NCBI RefSeq assembly: GCF_904063065.1
Contig: NZ_CAJFCL010000002.1
Span: 1-64,000, forward strand
Direction: 5' to 3'
DNA length: 64,000 bases
Origin: Pseudomonas paraversuta
GTDB lineage: Bacteria > Pseudomonadota > Gammaproteobacteria > Pseudomonadales > Pseudomonadaceae
In this document: positions 16,699 through 24,900 of the stretch, one piece after another
Layout: every line of letters starts with the position of its first letter
Numbering within the stretch: the first letter of the stretch is position 1
Notes under the pieces: generated by a model
The model's database searches: none
What the model saw: only the letters and a program-made list of their open reading frames with translations
What the model was told of the DNA's origin: nothing
Position numbers and translations under genes: made by a program

Positions 16699-18351
16699 AT
16701 GTCATTGTTCGGTATGCTGGTTCGCACCTCGCACACACGGCTGGCCGTGGCCATTGGCGCGAGCCTGGTCTGCGGTCTGGCCAACGTGTTGCTGGTGGCG
16801 CTGATCAACCAGGCCCTGAATGCTCCACTGGACGGCCTGGCCAGCTATGCGCTGCCCTTCGTGCTGGTGATAGCCCTGGTGATGGGCAGCCAGGTGCTGT
16901 CCAGGGCGTTGTTCGCCTACCTCAGTCAACAAGGCCTGGCCACCCTGCGCATGCACATTTCACGGCACGTGGTTGCGGCGCCCCTGCGCGGGCTGGAAAA
17001 GGCTGGACGCGGACGTATCCAAGCGGCCCTGGCCGACGACACCACCACCTTGTCGAACTTCTTTACCGGCTTCCCGATGCTGGTGACCAGTGCCGTGGTG
17101 GTGCTCGGTTGCCTGGGCTACCTGGCATACCTGTCGTGGGTGATATTTCTGGTTTCGGTGTTGGCCATCGGCCTTGGCTCCCTGGGCTACCACCTGTGCC
17201 ATTCCCACATGCTGCAGTACTTCCGCAAGGCCGGTGCCAGCCAGGACGAACTCTTCGGTCATTTCGACGCCATGGTCTCGGGGGCCAAGGAACTCAAACT
17301 CAACCGCTCCAAGGCCCGGCGTTTTCTCGATGAAGTGCTGGTCAGCGCTGTCGAGCAAGTGCGCCGCAACCGGGCCAAGGGCCTGATGCTGTTCGCCATT
17401 ACCGGTGGCTGGGGGCGTTTGCTGTTTCTGGTGCTGATTGGTGTGGTGCTGTTCCTGCGCCTGTGGGTGCCTTCCGACACGGCGGTGATCACCGGCTACG
17501 TGATGGTTTTCTTGTACATGATGGGCCCTCTGGAAGGCGTGCTGCTGAACCTGCCGCAGATGAGTCAGGCACGGGTCGCCAGCGCACGGATTGAAGCGAC
17601 CCTTGCGCAACTGGAAGCCGAAGCCCGCTCGCAAACGCCGGCGCCTGCGGTGCAGGCCAAGGGCGTGACCCTGGAACTGGATGGTCTGACCCATGGTTAT
17701 TTCAGTGAGCGCGAGGATGAAGTTTTTACCCTTGGCCCGGTCACGCTGACCCTCAAGCCTGGCGAGATTACCTTCCTGGTCGGAGGCAACGGCAGCGGCA
17801 AGACCACCCTGGCCAAGCTGATTGCCGGCCTGTACGTGCCGGAAAGTGGCGAAGTGCGGGTCGATGGCCGACCTGTGGCGGCGGACGGGCGGGACGATTA
17901 TCGCCAGCTGTTTTCGGCGGTATTCTCGGACTTCCACCTGTTCGACACCCTGCTCGAAGCGCCGGATTCCAGCCTCGACAGCCAGGCATCTGATTGGCTG
18001 GCCAAGCTGCACCTGGAGCACAAAGTCAGCGTCAGCAATGGTTCGTTTTCCACCCGTGAACTGTCCCAGGGCCAGCGCAAGCGCCTGGCGTTGATCGTTG
18101 CCTGTCTCGAAGGGCGGCCGGTGATCATCTTTGACGAATGGGCGGCAGACCAGGACCCGGCGTTCCGTGAAGTGTTCTATTGCGAACTGCTGCCTGAGTT
18201 GCGGGCCCAGGGTAAGACGTTGCTGGTCATCTCCCACGATGACCGTTATTTCCATCTGGCCGATCAGTTGATCAAGCTTGAGCGTGGGCAGATTGTCAGC
18301 TCAGGTAGTCGCCAGTCGAGTCCTGCGGTGTGTCAGGTACACCGCGGGTGA
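16699..18351 (+). CDS. Cyclic-peptide/siderophore ABC exporter, PvdE/SyrD type
   Basis: The 550-aa protein is a half-transporter with an N-terminal membrane domain of six helices (about 1-290) and a C-terminal ATPase. Walker A is GGNGSGKT (residues 362-369), the ABC signature LSQGQRKR and Walker B VIIFDEWAADQDP. The DEWAADQDP ending is typical of PvdE and SyrD, which move peptide siderophore precursors or lipopeptides out of the cytoplasm. The ATG at 16699 follows AAGGAGA. A PvdS-type box precedes it, tying it to the NRPS genes. Unlike pyoverdine loci, no periplasmic maturation enzymes (PvdN/O/P/Q-like) are present, so it probably exports a finished lipopeptide. Confidence 0.9.
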   Translation: MSLFGMLVRTSHTRLAVAIGASLVCGLANVLLVALINQALNAPLDGLASYALPFVLVIALVMGSQVLSRALFAYLSQQGLATLRMHISRHVVAAPLRGLEKAGRGRIQAALADDTTTLSNFFTGFPMLVTSAVVVLGCLGYLAYLSWVIFLVSVLAIGLGSLGYHLCHSHMLQYFRKAGASQDELFGHFDAMVSGAKELKLNRSKARRFLDEVLVSAVEQVRRNRAKGLMLFAITGGWGRLLFLVLIGVVLFLRLWVPSDTAVITGYVMVFLYMMGPLEGVLLNLPQMSQARVASARIEATLAQLEAEARSQTPAPAVQAKGVTLELDGLTHGYFSEREDEVFTLGPVTLTLKPGEITFLVGGNGSGKTTLAKLIAGLYVPESGEVRVDGRPVAADGRDDYRQLFSAVFSDFHLFDTLLEAPDSSLDSQASDWLAKLHLEHKVSVSNGSFSTRELSQGQRKRLALIVACLEGRPVIIFDEWAADQDPAFREVFYCELLPELRAQGKTLLVISHDDRYFHLADQLIKLERGQIVSSGSRQSSPAVCQVHRG

Positions 18352-18430
18352 GGGGGTTACGGGCGTTGCCCGATCGCAGCTTCGTAGGGCTCGTCAACGA
18401 CTGCACAATGTTCCCGAAGAGTCCGGTAGT

Positions 18431-19120
18431 CGCTGTTTTGATGTTTGCTTTTTGCTTTTGAAAACGATGTCCCTGCAGCCACTCGATAGTCGAAACGACG
18501 CGGATGCCCATCACAGAAGGCCGAACGCAGGTGCTGTTGTGGGGGTGGCGAGGCAGGACGCCGAGCCAGCCGTGCCGGGCCATGGATGGCCCGTCACGGC
18601 GTGCCCCCACAACAGTGCCGGAGTGAGGGCGCCGGGCGAGCCTAGGCGAGCTCGGCCGTATGGTAGGGCGCAGACTTTTTGGTTCCTTTTGGGGCGTTTG
18701 CCAAAAGGGACTCGCTGTAAGAGCGAAACCGATATTTCAGTTAAACGCCTGTAACGGATATGTACGCGGTACTGCAGTTAAAACTGAGCGTACATATCCA
18801 TTCTATGTATCACGGCTTTTTACGGGTTTCGCCCTTACGGCGAGTCCCTTTTGTCAAACAGCCACAAAAGGAACCAAAAAGGCCTTGCCCCAGCGTACGG
18901 CCTTCGCTGCGCTCAGGTTCCCTCGCTCCGGTCCTGCTCCGTGGCCACGCCGTGACGGGCCATCCATGGCCTAACACGGCTCTCCCGGCATCCATGCCGG
19001 GAGGACCACTACGCAGAACCTCCGCTCGGCCTCCCGAAGGGGCTTGAAGATCAAGATCAAGATCAAAATCAAAAGCAGATCAAAAGCAGATCAGAAGCAG
19101 ATCAAAAACGACCTTGTAGG
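18431..19120. repeat. Long intergenic repeat, copy 1 (690 bp)
   Basis: The unit begins CGCTGTTTTGATGTTTGCTT and is repeated directly at 19121 (offset 683-690 bp) with very few differences outside the core. Inside, 28-bp inverted repeats at 18702-18729 and 18826-18853 (CAAAAGGGACTCGC..., GTTTCGCCCTTACGG...) enclose a 96-bp core (18730-18825) that is itself partly palindromic (GGATATGTACGCGG / GCGTACATATCC). The unit ends in a run of degenerate direct repeats of the type AGCAGATCAAA. Confidence 0.85.
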
Positions 19121-19775
19121 CGCTGTTTTGATTTTTGCTTTTAAAAACGATGTCCCTGCCGCCACTCGATAGTCGAAACGACGCGGATGCCCATCACAGA
19201 AGGCCGAACGCAGGTGCTGTTGTGGGGGTGGCGAGGCAGGACGCCGAGCCAGCCGTGCCGGGCCATGGATGGCCCGTCACGGCGTGCCCCCACAACAGTG
19301 CCGGAGTGAGGGCACCGGGCGAGCCTAGGCGAGCTCGGCCGTATGGTAGGGCGCAGACCTTTTGGTTCCTTTTGGGGCGTTTGCCAAAAGGGACTCGCCG
19401 TAAGGGCGAAACCCGTAAAAAGCCGTGATACATAGAATGGATATGTACGCTCAGTTCTAACTGCGGTACCGCGTACATATCCGTTACAGGCGTTTAACTG
19501 AAATATCGGTTTCGCTCTTACAGCGAGTCCCTTTTGTCAAACAGCCACAAAAGGAACCAAAAAGGCCTTGCCCCAGCGTACGGCCTTCGCTGCGCTCAGG
19601 TCCCCTCGCTCCGGTCCTGCTCCGTGGCCACGCCGTGACGGGCCATCCATGGCCCAACACGGCTCTCCCGGCATCCATGCCGGGAGGACCACTACGCAGA
19701 ACCTCCGCTCGGCCTCCCGAAGGGGCTTGAAGATCAAGATCAAAATCAAAAGCAGATCAAAAACGACCTTGTAGG
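19121..19775. repeat. Long intergenic repeat, copy 2 (655 bp), core inverted
   Basis: This is a direct repeat of 18431-19120, shorter because it has fewer AGCAGATCAAA repeats at its end. Its 28-bp inverted repeats are at 19385-19412 and 19509-19536. The 96-bp core between them (19413-19508) is the reverse complement of the core of copy 1, with only two base differences. The cores are therefore in opposite orientation in otherwise parallel copies. Confidence 0.85.
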
Positions 19776-19945
19776 CACTTCGGCGTTTGCCAAAAGTGCC
19801 TCGCCGTAAGGGCGAAACCCGTAAATCGCCGTTGTGCATTGAACGGATATGTACCTAGTTCAAGCAACTGGAATACCGCGTACATATCCGTTCCAGACGT
19901 TTAACTGAAATACCGCGGTTTGAGGGGTTGCGGGCTTTGCCCGAT
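19776..19945. repeat. Partial, diverged third copy of the repeat core
   Basis: CCAAAAGTGCCTCGCCGTAA followed by GGGCGAAACCCGTAAA and later GCGTACATATCCGTTCCAGA resemble the arm and core of copies 1 and 2, in the copy-2 orientation. The middle is diverged and the right-hand inverted repeat is missing; instead it runs into the GGGTTGCGGGCTTTGCCCGA element also found before copy 1. Confidence 0.65.
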
Positions 19946-19999
19946 CGCCGCCTCGCACAGCTCGCCAGCAACTACAGACCAGGCCAGGTCTGGTGCCCT

Positions 20000-20022
20000 G
20001 CAAATAACAATATTTATCAAAG
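20000..20022. promoter_or_regulatory. Fur-like box in the NRPS operon promoter
   Basis: The 23-bp sequence starts GCAAATAACAATATTTATCA and ends AAG. It matches the sequence at 56809-56831 (GCAAATAAGAACCATTATCA, then AAG) except at four bases, and both resemble the Fur consensus GATAATGATAATCATTATC. It lies 6 bp upstream of the PvdS-type box. Confidence 0.6.
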
Positions 20023-20027
20023 ACAGT

Positions 20028-20051
20028 TAATTCCCCAGGTATTTCTTTCGT
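20028..20051 (+). promoter_or_regulatory. Iron-starvation (PvdS-type) box of the thioesterase/NRPS operon
   Basis: TAATT (20028-20032), 16 nt, then CGTT (20049-20052). The box ends 65 bp before the GTG start of the thioesterase gene, the first gene of the biosynthetic operon. Confidence 0.65.
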
Positions 20052-20115
20052 TCTTATTAGCAGTGTTCCAGGCAAGGCCGGCCCGGCTTGTCGACTGCTT
20101 TTAAGGAGATCCGCA

Positions 20116-20874
20116 GTGTCCGTCGCCCCCGATCGCATCCGCCTGTTCTGCTTCGCCTGTTCCGGCGCGAGTGCCATGGCCTTCGCCCCGTGGCGGGCTG
20201 TATTGCCGGCATGGCTCGATGTGCAGCCGGTCGAACTGCCCGGCCACGGGGGCCGTGGCGATGAACCGTTGCAGGTGGATATGCCCGTCCTCGCCGCCAG
20301 CCTGGCGGCCGAACTGGCGCCGATGATCAACGGCCCTTACCTGATGCTCGGCCATAGCGTCGGCGGCGTGGTGGCCCTGGAGGTGGCCCACGCCCTGGTC
20401 GCTCTGGGGCTCGAACCGCCCGAAGCCCTGATCGCCGTGGCCAGTACCGCCCCCGGGCAGCGCGACGGTAATCCCGATGCGCAACCCATGACCGATGCCG
20501 AACTGATCGCCGAGTTGCTTCGCCTCGACGGTACACCCCGGGCAGTACTCGACGATCCGCAATTGCTGGCCATGGTGCTGCCGGTGCTGCGCGCGGATTT
20601 CCTCCTCGGTGACCGCTATCAGCCGCCGCGCCGTGGGCCTTTGCCTTGCGCCCTGCATGTGTTCGGCGGGCGTGACGACAGTGTCGCCGTCAGTGCCCTG
20701 GCGGCCTGGGAAGCCGAATGCAGCGGGCCGTTCCATTTGCAGATCTGCGACGGCGGGCACTTTTTCCTGCATCGCCAGCGCGCCGACTTCCTCCAGCGCC
20801 TGCTCGCGCTGTGCCTGGATTTACGCCAGCAGGCATCGCGTCTCTCGCTCCCTTCATTGCGCGCCCTGGGTTGA
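20116..20874 (+). CDS. Type II thioesterase (NRPS editing hydrolase)
   Basis: The 252-aa alpha/beta-hydrolase resembles GrsT/PvdG-type thioesterases. It opens with RIRLFCFACSGASAMAF, has the nucleophile motif GHSVGG with Ser81, the acid region VFGGRDDSV and the catalytic-His region GGHFFL near the C-terminus. Such enzymes clear wrongly loaded or stalled groups from carrier-protein arms of NRPSs. The GTG at 20116 is preceded by AAGGAGAT at good spacing. It is the first gene of an operon running rightwards through the hydroxylase and the NRPS genes, with 39 bp to the next start. Confidence 0.88.
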   Translation: MSVAPDRIRLFCFACSGASAMAFAPWRAVLPAWLDVQPVELPGHGGRGDEPLQVDMPVLAASLAAELAPMINGPYLMLGHSVGGVVALEVAHALVALGLEPPEALIAVASTAPGQRDGNPDAQPMTDAELIAELLRLDGTPRAVLDDPQLLAMVLPVLRADFLLGDRYQPPRRGPLPCALHVFGGRDDSVAVSALAAWEAECSGPFHLQICDGGHFFLHRQRADFLQRLLALCLDLRQQASRLSLPSLRALG

Positions 20875-20913
20875 TCCGGGTCGTACCGCCGTCCTTTTTT
20901 CGCGGAGTCTTCC

Positions 20914-21894
20914 ATGCTTGATTCACGCTTCGATATCCGGCCCCTGCGCCATGCCGATACCCCCTTGCCGCTGCTGATTGAAGCCCGCGAGCCCGGTCTT
21001 GAACTGGCGGTCTGCCTGCCCGCGCTGCGGGCGCTGATCGAGCAGCAACTGCTGGTCGCCGGTGGCGTATTGCTGCGCGGCTTCGAGGTGCAGACCGCCG
21101 AGCGCTTTCGCTCTTTCGCCACCGGCTTCGGTTCGGACCTGCTGACCTACGAGTTCGGTTCCACGCCGCGCAGCAACGTCACCGCCGGCATCTACACCTC
21201 TACCGAATATCCGCCGCACCAGCACATCCCGCTGCATAACGAACAGGCCTACACCCGGGACTGGCCAATGAAAATCTGGTTCTTCTGCCAGCAGGCATCT
21301 CCCGTAGGCGGTGCCACGCCGATTGGTGACAGCCGGGCAATTTATCGCCGGGTCGGTGAACAGATTCGCCAGCGCTTCGCCAGCAAAGGCCTGATGTACA
21401 CCCGCAACTACGGCAACGGCCTGGACGTGTCCTGGGAGCAGGTATTCAACACCCAGGACCGCGCTGTCGTGCACGCCTACTGCGAGGCCCACGGCATCAG
21501 CCTGGAGTGGAAAGACGACGGCGGCCTGCGCACGCGCCAGGTTTGCCAGGCGGTGGCCACCCATCCGCGCACCGGCGACGCGGTGTGGTTCAACCAGGCG
21601 CACCTGTTCCACGTTTCCAACTTGCCCGAGGAGGTGCGCGAAACCCTGCTCGATCTGGTGGAGGAAGAGGACTTGCCGCGCAACGTCTATTACGGCGACG
21701 GCAGCCCGCTGGAAGAAAGCCTGCTGGAGGACATTCGCGGCGTGATGCAACAGGAACAGGTCGAATTTTCCTGGCAGGACAATGACGTGCTGATGCTCGA
21801 CAACATGCTCACCGCCCACGGTCGCGCACCGTTTCAGGGGCCACGCAAAGTGGTGGTGGCCATGGCCGAACCCCACGGCGCCGACGTGCGCTGA
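20914..21894 (+). CDS. Stand-alone Fe(II)/2-oxoglutarate aspartate beta-hydroxylase, SyrP/TauD-like
   Basis: The 326-aa protein has the TauD-family iron site H-x-E...H as His108-x-Glu110 (LHNEQAY) and His302 (TAHGRAPF), with the 2-oxoglutarate-binding Arg probably in GPRK (311). It resembles SyrP and the siderophore-associated hydroxylases that act on an aspartyl group tethered to an NRPS carrier domain, giving beta-hydroxyaspartate, a bidentate iron ligand. Two genes downstream is an NRPS whose N-terminal condensation-like domain has no catalytic histidines and which activates Asp, the layout known for free-standing hydroxylases that dock on an interface domain. A second TauD domain is fused to the next protein. 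Confidence 0.85.
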   Translation: MLDSRFDIRPLRHADTPLPLLIEAREPGLELAVCLPALRALIEQQLLVAGGVLLRGFEVQTAERFRSFATGFGSDLLTYEFGSTPRSNVTAGIYTSTEYPPHQHIPLHNEQAYTRDWPMKIWFFCQQASPVGGATPIGDSRAIYRRVGEQIRQRFASKGLMYTRNYGNGLDVSWEQVFNTQDRAVVHAYCEAHGISLEWKDDGGLRTRQVCQAVATHPRTGDAVWFNQAHLFHVSNLPEEVRETLLDLVEEEDLPRNVYYGDGSPLEESLLEDIRGVMQQEQVEFSWQDNDVLMLDNMLTAHGRAPFQGPRKVVVAMAEPHGADVR

Positions 21895-21943
21895 GTACCC
21901 CTCGATTTTTTTCTGACTTTTTGCGATTGCAGGAGGACGCCCC

Positions 21944-24900
21944 ATGGCCATCCCACATCAGCCTCAACCCCAATCCCTGATCGAGATGCTGGCGCAGCGC
22001 GCCGAGCAGCAAGGCGATCAACTGGCCCTGCGCTTTCTCGGTGACGGTAACCAGACCACCGAGCTGTACACCTACGCCCAGCTGGATGCCCGGGTCCGGC
22101 ACCTGGCCGCCTGCCTCGGGCAGCACGCCGGGGAGGGCGACCGGGTGCTCCTGCTGCTGACCAACGGCCCGGACTACATAGTGGCCTTTTTCGCATGCCT
22201 GTATGCCGGGCTGATCGCGGTGCCGGCCTATCCGCCGGAGCGCAATCGCCAGTTCCACACCGAACGCCTGCAAGGCATGGCCATGGATGCCGAGCCCTCG
22301 TTGATTCTCTGCGAGCATGCTGCCCTCGACGCTTCCCGGTTGCTGCGTGACGGCCTGACCCTGGCGTCCTTGCCGGCCCTGGCCAGCGTCCAGGATCTTG
22401 AAGCGCAAGCGCCCCGGGCCTGGCAACCCCGTGCCGTGCCGGGCGATGCCATCGCCATGCTGCAATACACCTCCGGCTCCACCTCCGAACCCAAGGGCGT
22501 CGAAGTCACCCACGCCAACCTGCTGGACAATCAGTGCCTGTTGCAAATGGGCTTTGGCACCCGCCCGGGGGATGTCTTTGTCAGCTGGCTGCCGCTGTAC
22601 CACGACATGGGCCTGATCGGCGGCATGCTGCAACCTATCTATGCCGGGGTGCCGCTGGTGTTGCTGACCACCCAGCACTTCCTCGCCCGGCCGGCGCGCT
22701 GGCTGGAAGCTATCCACCGCTACGGCGGCACCCTCAGCGGCGGCCCTGACTTTGCCTTCCGCCTGTGTACCGAGAGCGTGCGCGACAGCCTGCTTGCCGA
22801 GCTCGACCTGAGCCAGTGGCGGGTTGCGTTTTGCGGTTCCGAACCGGTGCGGGCCGACACCCTGGCCGACTTCGTTGAGCGCTTCTCGCCGGCAGGGCTG
22901 GCGGCAACCACCGTACATCCATGCTACGGCCTGGCTGAAGCGACCCTGATGGTCACCAGCAACACCCGTGGCGGCCCGTACTACACCCTGCATGTGGACC
23001 ATGAGCAATTGGCGCTGGGCCGGGTGGTCCCTGACCCGCACGGCAGCGAAATGGTCAGCAGCGGCGGTTTGCTGTTCGATGATCAGGTGCGCCTGATGGA
23101 CCCGCAGACCCTGCAACCGGTGGCTGAAAACAGCGTGGGTGAAATCTGGGTGCGCGGGCCCAGTGTGGCCCGTGGCTACTGGCGCAACCCCGAGGCCACC
23201 GCCCGTACCTTCCTCGACCTGCCCGACGGCCGCTGGCTGCGTAGCGGCGACCTGGCGTTCCTGCATCAGGGCGGTCTGTTCATCACCTCGCGGGCCAAGG
23301 ATGTGATCATCATTCGCGGCCAGAACCGTTACCCGCAAGACATCGAAAAAGCCGTGGAGCAGGGCGTCGAAGCGGTGCGCAAGGGCCGTGTCGCAGCGTT
23401 TCCGGTGCAGGTCGACGGGCGCGAGTGCATTGGCATCGCCGCCGAGATCGGGCGCAGTGTGCAAAAGAAATTCGACCCTCAAGTATTGATCGAAGCCATC
23501 GACCGGGTGGTCAGTGAAACCCAGCAGGAACCGGCCAGCGTCATTGCCCTGCTCGAGCCGGCGGCCTTGCCCAAGACCACCAGCGGCAAGCTGCAACGCT
23601 CGGCCTGCCGCCAGCGTCTGGAGACCGGTGAACTGGGCGCGTATCACGTCTATCGCCGGCCCGTATTGAGCCGCAGTGGGGCCGCGCCGGCAGGTGCCGC
23701 GCCCCTGGGCCACACCGAACAGCGTCTGGCGGCGATCTGGTCCGAGGTGCTGGAAGGCGCCGAGATCAGCCGCGACGACATCTTTCTCGCCGTAGGCGGG
23801 CATTCCCTCGCCGCCGTGCAAGTCCTGGCGCGGGTGCGCACCGAGTTCAACGTCGAATTGCCCCTGAGCGCGCTGTTTGCCGCCAGCCCCCTGGCCCGGC
23901 TGGCGGCCATGGTTGACGCTGCACCACGTCTGGCCGCCGGCGTACCCTTGCAGGCGCTGCATGTCAGCGGCCCGCAGGCCATGTCGCCGGTGCAACGCAG
24001 CCTGTGGCTGGCCCAGCAGCTGGGCGGGGAGCAGGCCGGGGCGGCCTACAACATGGTTGCCCAGTTGCGTCTGTGTGGCGAGCTGCGGGTGGACGCCCTG
24101 CAAGCGGCATTGGCCGGTGTGCTGCAACGCCAGGCGAGTTTGCGCAGTGCCTTTGTGCCGGGCCCGGATGGCGTGGCCCTGGTGCACTGTGCGGGTCAGG
24201 TGGAACTGGCCTTGCCGGTGCTTGACCTCAGTGGTCTGCGCGATGGCGAACAAACCACCGCCCTGGCGGTGGCCGAGGCCGAAGCGGCGGGGCAGCCGTT
24301 CGACCTGCAGCGCGCGCCACTGTTACGCGCCACCCTGCTGCGCCTGGGCGCTCAGGAATATCGCTTGCTGTTGAGCATGCATCACCTGATCGGCGATGGC
24401 TGGTCGTTCGGCGTGCTGGTCCAGGAACTGGGCGCGGGGTATCAGGCGCAACTGGCCGGCAGCCAGTCGGCGCTGGCGCCGTTGAGTATTCAGTACAGCG
24501 ACTATGCGGCCTGGCAGAACGCCCGGGCCGGCAGTGCCGAGCGCCAGCGCGAACGCGATTTCTGGGCCGACTATCTGCAAGGCGCCCCGCAGCAACTGGC
24601 CTTGCCCACTGACCGTGCGCGTCCCTCGGCCCCGCACACTGGCGGGGCCAGCGTGGCCTTCCAGCTCGACGCCGAACAGGTCGGGCGTCTCGAAGCCCTG
24701 GGCCGTGCCCACGGCGCCAGCCTGTTCATGGTCCTGCGGGGGGCTTTCGACTGGCTGCTGCATCGCCTCACCGGCCAGGACGATTTGATCTATGGCACCG
24801 ATATCGCCGGTCGACCGCGAACCGAGCTGGAACAGCTCATCGGCTTCTTCGTCAACATCGTGCCGCTGCGCGCCCGGGTGCGCCCGCAGCAATCGTTCAA

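Larger units (their letters stand above)
18352..20115. other. Gene-free 1.8-kb region made of repeated DNA and the NRPS promoter
   Basis: No convincing gene is visible. The left 80 bp carry a short repeat, GGGTTACGGGCGTTGCCCGA, whose relative GGGTTGCGGGCTTTGCCCGA occurs at about 19924, so the same element bounds the block on both sides. Between them lie the two ~690-bp copies and a partial third copy described separately. From about 19980 to 20115 is the promoter region of the NRPS operon. Open frames of 60-160 codons in this region recur in both copies and look like repeat by-products. Confidence 0.7.

Noticed and set aside
18438..19478. Repeated open frames of 95-158 codons in the 690-bp units
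   Set aside because: The same frames occur in both copies and on both strands, have no ribosome sites and consist of low-information Arg/Pro/Ala-rich peptide; the unit looks like non-coding repeated DNA.
21809..24253. Open frame of 814 codons antisense to the loading NRPS gene
   Set aside because: It lies opposite a strongly supported FAAL/carrier/condensation gene; long antisense frames are expected in GC-rich Pseudomonas DNA with third-position G/C bias.
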